A stretch of 64,000 nucleotides of DNA. Origin: Thermohalobaculum sp038534135 (GTDB lineage: Bacteria > Pseudomonadota > Alphaproteobacteria > Rhodobacterales > Rhodobacteraceae). How positions within the stretch are numbered: the first letter of the stretch is position 1; the number at the start of each line of letters is the position of its first letter. A program made the translations under genes and the position numbers. The stretch covers positions 62,001-126,000 of the forward strand of contig JBCAXJ010000004.1 in the NCBI GenBank assembly GCA_038534135.1. The letters are read 5' to 3'. Below the pieces are notes generated by a model. The model saw only the letters and a list, made by a program, of their open reading frames with translations. It was not told the origin of the DNA and searched no databases. This document shows, in pieces, positions 60,060 through 64,000 of the stretch.

Positions 60060-60719
60060 TCAGCGTGCTCCGAAGCCGGTCATCATCACTTTGATTGTGC
60101 GCCAGAATATCCACGCATCGGTCCGGAAACCGGCCGTGTCGATGTACTTCAGATCCTGTCGGGTCTTGATCGTCGTCGCATCAAGCCCCTCGGCATATCC
60201 GTTCGCAACCTGAGCCAGCCCGGTAATCCCTGGACGCATCGCATGGCGACGGCGATATCCAGGAATTGTCTCCGAGTAATGGATCGCATGGTTCCAGTAG
60301 TCGGGTCGCGGACCAATCACGCTCATCTCGCCAAGCAAGACGTTGATGAACTGAGGAAACTCATCGATCCGCGATCGACGCAGGAACTGCCCAAGTTTCG
60401 TGATCCTCTCAGTCTCGAGTGGATCATCGGGTCCGCGCGCAATTTCCGGAGCTGCCGTCATCGTCCGGAACTTGAAGGCGCGAAACGGCTTGCAGCGGCG
60501 TCCCATCCTGATCTGTGCGAAAATCAGCGGTCCGCGGTTCCAGAACGGATTGAGCACCAACAGGATCACCCCGATCAAAGCAATTGCAGGAAGCGCGGCT
60601 ATTGCGACCACCACATCAAACATGCGCTTCGCGCCAAGGTACCCCTTCGGCATTGCCTTGCGCCGCCGCGTCGCTTCATCGTGAAGCTCTTCCGGCAGAA
60701 GATGTGCATTGCCGTCCAT
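60060..60719 (-). CDS. Exopolysaccharide initiating sugar transferase
   Basis: The 219-residue protein belongs to the bacterial sugar transferase (WcaJ/ExoY-type) family. One N-terminal hydrophobic hairpin (about 33-60) is followed by 'RMGRRCKPFRAFKFRTMTAA', 'FLRRSRIDEFPQFINVLLGE MSVIGPRP' and 'RRRHAMRPGITGLAQVANGY'. It transfers the first sugar-1-phosphate to undecaprenyl phosphate. With the Wza-like exporter gene 1.3 kb away it suggests an exopolysaccharide locus. Confidence 0.93.
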   Translation of the reverse strand: MDGNAHLLPEELHDEATRRRKAMPKGYLGAKRMFDVVVAIAALPAIALIGVILLVLNPFWNRGPLIFAQIRMGRRCKPFRAFKFRTMTAAPEIARGPDDPLETERITKLGQFLRRSRIDEFPQFINVLLGEMSVIGPRPDYWNHAIHYSETIPGYRRRHAMRPGITGLAQVANGYAEGLDATTIKTRQDLKYIDTAGFRTDAWIFWRTIKVMMTGFGAR

Positions 60720-61163
60720 ACCGACCTAGTCCGCCATATAAGGGCACGTTGCCTAGCAAAAATCGTCTACGTTAAAGAACGATGAACCTGACGTTCACCA
60801 CACCGCAATGCATACTATGCTGCACCGCATCCCAATCACCCGCATCTCCCGTATCGCCGGAGCGACAATACGTCAAGTTTTCCAGAGATTTGAGTTAAAT
60901 CTTGCCATTAATCTAGTTAGGAAACTACAGGTTGAGCTGCGCTATAACAGTAGGGACTTAGAGTGTAATCGTTCACATGAGATTGTCATCTTGCGACCAC
61001 GTATATGACAAGCTTGCAAAATCCGTTGCCGACATGCATCAGGTCGCTCATAACGTCGAGCGCGAGCGATTCGCGCACGGCAACAGCGCGTGCAGCAGAG
61101 CCGGTTTTTTGCACTGGCCTGGTCAGAAGACTATATCCCCGGCACTTTTGGCGGGAGAGGACT
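60720..61163. promoter_or_regulatory. Intergenic region between divergent sugar transferase and phosphatase genes
   Basis: These 444 bases are AT-richer than average, especially 60880-61010, and should contain promoters for both divergent genes. The phosphatase reading frame is open from 61005 (ATG), but no ribosome-binding site precedes that codon. I see no RNA gene. Confidence 0.45.
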
Positions 61164-61976
61164 TTGCTTGGTGAATTTCTGAACAGTCGGCTCTTCCGAA
61201 GAAGTGCGCCGGAGCTGCCACCGATCGAAGCGGAAAGCCCGATCTACGTGATCGGCGATGTACATGGCCGCGACGATGTCCTTGTTCCGCTTATAGACCA
61301 GATTATGCAGGACGCCGCTTCTCAGCCGTCAACCGGAGCGACACCCCAGTTGGTTTTCGTCGGCGACATGGTCGACCGCGGTCCAGGAACCCGCGGCGTG
61401 ATCGAGTTTCTCATGGCCGTGCAGGATTGGCCCGAACTGGAAACGCACTTCCTCGTCGGCAACCACGAACTGATGATGTTGCAGTTCATCAATGACCCGG
61501 TCATGGGGCGTCGCTGGCTCCGGTACGGTGGGTACGAGACTGTTCAGAGCTATGACATAGGCCGGGTCGGCGACCTGAGTGACGATCACGAACTGCGCCG
61601 TGTTGCAGAGACATTCCAGCTGGCACTCGGGCCGCATCTCGCGTTCATCGAGGACCTGAAGCCGTGGCACCTGAACGGCAATTTGCTGATCACACATGCG
61701 GGAGCGGATCCGGGTCTTTCGCCGGCGCAACAGACGATTGATGCGCTCGTCTGGGGCGTTCCGTCCTTCTATCAACATGCGCGCACAGACGGGTTATGGG
61801 TCGTCCATGGGCATACGATTGTCGAAGAGCCCTTGGTCCGCGATGGCCGGATCTCGGTTGACACCGGCGCCTACCAGAGTGGCACGCTCACAGCACTCAA
61901 GGTCTACGGCACCCAAGTAAGCTTCCTGTCCGAGACCGGGCCTGCCGTGCCTGAATTCGACGATTACCTAGACTAA
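61164..61976 (+). CDS. PPP-type serine/threonine metallophosphoesterase
   Basis: The protein has 270 residues from a TTG start at 61164, chosen because GGGAGAGG lies just upstream and homology begins there; ATG 61005 would add 53 non-conserved residues. The metal-binding signatures are complete: GDVHGRDD, 'FVGDMVDRGPGT', LVGNHELMM, 'ITHAGADPG' and 'VVHGHTIVEE'. These define the PPP phosphoesterase family (bacterial PrpA-like). Substrates may be phosphoproteins or nucleotides. It lies among exopolysaccharide genes, where phosphatases of this group recur in Rhodobacterales. Confidence 0.92.
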   Translation: MLGEFLNSRLFRRSAPELPPIEAESPIYVIGDVHGRDDVLVPLIDQIMQDAASQPSTGATPQLVFVGDMVDRGPGTRGVIEFLMAVQDWPELETHFLVGNHELMMLQFINDPVMGRRWLRYGGYETVQSYDIGRVGDLSDDHELRRVAETFQLALGPHLAFIEDLKPWHLNGNLLITHAGADPGLSPAQQTIDALVWGVPSFYQHARTDGLWVVHGHTIVEEPLVRDGRISVDTGAYQSGTLTALKVYGTQVSFLSETGPAVPEFDDYLD

Positions 61977-62046
61977 GTCTAAGTATGCCGCTGGATTAGC
62001 TACCCAGCGACCGCTCTTTAGCAATAGGCACCAGCGCCATCTCACA

Positions 62047-63483
62047 CTAGAAGCCGGACGCTGCGTTCGCGAGGCTTGTGAAGAGGGTTGGCAAGGTTTG
62101 GCTCAGCGCGCGGTTCCAGGCCGTAATCGGTTGCTCCGCAACGAAGACAATGTCGCCGGCATGGATTTCGAAGACGTCGGCCAAGGCCAAGTTCGCGGCG
62201 TTCTCAGCGTCCAGATGATAGGCTGAAACCGATCCGAACTCGGCAGGGTTCTTGGCGCGCCGAAGGACGTAGATTTCGCTGTAATCCGCGAAATTGATGT
62301 TCAGTCCACGCTCGCTGAAGAGAACGTCGGCAAGGTTGGACTTGGTCTCGAACGGAAGCTCTACGCGTTTCGGCAGCACCACCTCGCCGGCTAGATACGC
62401 ATAGTCGCGCTTTACGGCTCCAAGCTCGAGGCGATCCTTGAACAATGAGCGCTCGCTCGCGATCCTTGCGTCGGCCAGGGACTGGCGGTCGGTCTCGAGT
62501 TGCGCGCGTGCAGCTGCGGTTTGAAGCCTGAGGTTGACCTGCGACTGCTGCTGCTGTCGCAGTTGCAATTGCTCCAGGAAGCTGTTTCGCGCGCGCTCTT
62601 CGTTGAAGTCCGAGCCGACATAGATGCTGTCACCGTCCCGCAGAACGATCTGACGCACAGCCGGATCATTAACAAACCGGCGAGAGCTGATCTGGAAGCT
62701 TCGGCCCGACCGGAACAGTTGGATCTTTGCAACGTCCGTATCGATGACCGCGAGACCGCCAGCCGCGTTGACGGCTTCATGCAAATACAGCGGTTTTAAC
62801 GTGATCGGCACGAGCGTTGGCTGACGAACCTGTCCACCGACCGACACCCGCTGCGAATTGAATTCGGCGATCTCAAGCGAGAACGACGGATCAATGCCGG
62901 AGCTCACAAGCGTTTGAAAGATTTCGGCTTCGGCGTCTTGCAAGGTCAGTCCGGCAACGCGGACGCGGCCAGCATCGGGTATGGCAATCGCGCCGTCATC
63001 CTGAACGACGAAGCCCTGACGCTTCGATTGTGCGGAAATCAGACCCGGCAATGCATCCAGTGTGGCCGTTGTTCCGTTGACCGACAGCAGCAGGACATCT
63101 GCGATACCGATCATGTAGGGTCGCGGTGGCTCGATCGGCGGCAGATTGTCCGGCACGAAACCCGGTCGTGCGCCCGCCTGCGTCGGGACGGCGGGCAATG
63201 GTCCGAAATCCGGGATGCTGATCCCTTTGCTCGCTACGATGCGTTGCGCGGCATCGGGCTGGAAACCCAACGGAAGCCGCGCTGGAACGTAAGGGGTGAG
63301 GTTTGCCGCCACGGCACTCTCATAGGTCAGCGGAATGATCTCGACATTCAAATCGGAACCGTTGTCACCAAATGCCGACCCGTCCGACACGCTCGGTGAC
63401 GTGTAGACGATACCGCACGCTGACAGACCCGATAACACGAGCGCTCCGACCCCCAGAGTCTGCGCAAGCCGTCCTAGCTTCAT
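62047..63483 (-). CDS. Wza-like polysaccharide export outer-membrane lipoprotein
   Basis: The protein has 478 residues from ATG 63483 (GGAGAGCAG upstream). A lipoprotein signal ends in LSGLSAC. The polysaccharide export domain starts 'PRPYMIGIADVLLLSVNGTT', and SLBB-like segments follow ('SVGGQVRQPTLVPITLKPL', 'LREAVNAAGG'-type here LHEAVNAAGGLA). A coiled, Gln/Arg-rich insert (about 300-350) precedes a second SLBB-like domain. It should form the outer-membrane channel for exopolysaccharide. The polymerase and chain-length genes are not in the window. Confidence 0.93.
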   Translation of the reverse strand: MKLGRLAQTLGVGALVLSGLSACGIVYTSPSVSDGSAFGDNGSDLNVEIIPLTYESAVAANLTPYVPARLPLGFQPDAAQRIVASKGISIPDFGPLPAVPTQAGARPGFVPDNLPPIEPPRPYMIGIADVLLLSVNGTTATLDALPGLISAQSKRQGFVVQDDGAIAIPDAGRVRVAGLTLQDAEAEIFQTLVSSGIDPSFSLEIAEFNSQRVSVGGQVRQPTLVPITLKPLYLHEAVNAAGGLAVIDTDVAKIQLFRSGRSFQISSRRFVNDPAVRQIVLRDGDSIYVGSDFNEERARNSFLEQLQLRQQQQSQVNLRLQTAAARAQLETDRQSLADARIASERSLFKDRLELGAVKRDYAYLAGEVVLPKRVELPFETKSNLADVLFSERGLNINFADYSEIYVLRRAKNPAEFGSVSAYHLDAENAANLALADVFEIHAGDIVFVAEQPITAWNRALSQTLPTLFTSLANAASGF

Positions 63484-63633
63484 CTCTGCTCTCCCCAAGA
63501 GCTTTCGCCTTTAAAAGTTACAGCCAAATATCATGGTTACGCCGAAACGTTAAGGCGCAAACTCACGTCGTTCCTGTACCTTCTTTTCCTCGAGGGTTAG
63601 GCTTCGCATGGAATCATTGAGAGTGCCACCCCC
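63484..63633. promoter_or_regulatory. Divergent intergenic region before the amidase gene
   Basis: These 150 bases hold the promoters of the Wza-like gene and the amidase gene. No paired hexamers or operator is certain. Confidence 0.35.
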
Positions 63634-64000
63634 ATGCACGGACACCTTCAACCGACCATGGCGTCAGTGCGCGATCATCGCTCGCCGAACCATACGGACC
63701 GGCGCGGTGTCGATCGACCGGACATGGTGGTGCTCCACTACACCGGGATGCAGAACGCGGTCGCTGCGATTGATCGGCTTTGCGATCCCGCAGCGGAGGT
63801 CAGCGCTCATTATGTGATCGATGTTGACGGAACAGTCTTCGCGCTGGTCGACGAGAATCGGCGGGCCTGGCATGCTGGCCGTTCCCGGTGGGGCGACGTG
63901 ACAGACGTCAACTCGCACTCCATCGGGATCGAGATCGTCAATCCGGGCCATGGAGCGGGATATCCGCCTTTTCCGGAGCAACAGATGACTTCTGTTGAAA
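63634..64000 (+). CDS. N-acetylmuramoyl-L-alanine amidase, truncated by the window end
   Basis: The frame from ATG 63634 runs off the window with 122 residues visible. It encodes an amidase_2 (AmiD/AmpD-like) domain: MVVLHYTGMQNAVAAIDRLC (first zinc His), 'VSAHYVIDVDGTVFALVDEN', RRAWHAGRSRWGDVTDVN and 'SHSIGIEIVNPGHG'. The enzyme cuts the amide between muramic acid and the stem peptide in peptidoglycan recycling or turnover. There is no signal peptide in the visible part, which favours a cytoplasmic AmpD-like role, but other starts are possible. Confidence 0.9.
   Translation, partial: MHGHLQPTMASVRDHRSPNHTDRRGVDRPDMVVLHYTGMQNAVAAIDRLCDPAAEVSAHYVIDVDGTVFALVDENRRAWHAGRSRWGDVTDVNSHSIGIEIVNPGHGAGYPPFPEQQMTSVE

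Noticed and set aside
61005..61163. ATG 61005 as the start of the phosphatase
   Set aside because: It would add 53 residues with no conserved feature and lacks a ribosome-binding site, whereas TTG 61164 has GGGAGAGG and begins at the conserved domain.

Overview
The window is high-GC, gene-dense alphaproteobacterial chromosome, most likely from the Rhodobacterales (Roseobacter group). The evidence is a MarR/OmpR regulator pair resembling petP-petR of Rhodobacter capsulatus, a five-gene F1-ATPase operon (atpHAGDC) without the F0 genes, the run rsfS-rlmH-gpmI-envC-ctpA-rppH, the tlyA-dxs-ispA-xseB block, and small dispersed GC-rich palindromes placed on stop codons. I cannot name the genus. I saw no tRNA, rRNA, CRISPR array, prophage or intact insertion sequence.

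Layout. (1) 1-10735 is the unusual region. It holds two tandem paralogues ending in a TbpB-like beta-barrel domain (the first is cut by the window edge, the second has an N-terminal FecR domain), a cyclic-nucleotide-binding protein, an ABC-exporter-like protein whose nucleotide-binding motifs are all degenerate and which carries a large insertion, and a divergent 1034-residue membrane STAND NTPase with about 20 leucine-rich repeats. (2) 10732-19611 is housekeeping: YjbQ, a SIMPL protein, two RNA methyltransferases, a TerB-like protein, a small lipoprotein, dxs, ispA, xseB and a histone-deacetylase-like hydrolase. (3) 19751-29049 has a sulfotransferase, the petR/petP-like pair, ilvE, the rsfS-to-rppH run and an orphan H-type lectin. 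(4) 29200-34111 is the atpHAGDC operon with a clear terminator.

(5) 34329-43963 is a phenylacetate-degradation locus: a PaaX-family regulator, paaA, paaB, paaC, paaD and paaE encode the regulator, the ring-epoxidising phenylacetyl-CoA oxygenase and its reductase, with a PaaI-like thioesterase downstream. It is interrupted in two places: a small membrane protein plus a TPR protein that share a peptide motif lie between the regulator and paaA, and an antisense glycosyltransferase plus a VOC protein lie between paaA and paaB. paaE appears to lack a normal start codon. (6) 44018-48596 has an orphan FbpB-type permease, an AsmA-like protein and rpe. (7) 48663-51826 is the zinc-uptake locus zur-znuC-znuB divergent from znuA, with a palindromic Zur-box candidate between them. 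(8) 51956-58363 has a PAS-GGDEF-EAL protein, a Deg-type protease, a 3-methyladenine glycosylase and an SPFH/NfeD pair. (9) 58672-64000 is envelope and exopolysaccharide related: a LysM/solute-binding-like fusion, a sugar transferase, a PPP-type phosphatase, a Wza-like exporter and the start of an N-acetylmuramoyl-L-alanine amidase cut by the window end.

The strongest candidate for something undescribed is region 1. A periplasm-facing LRR-STAND ATPase, a pseudo-ABC exporter co-transcribed with a cyclic-nucleotide sensor, and secreted FecR/beta-barrel proteins sit together with no housekeeping gene between them. Their joint function is inference; only the motifs and the gene order are visible.
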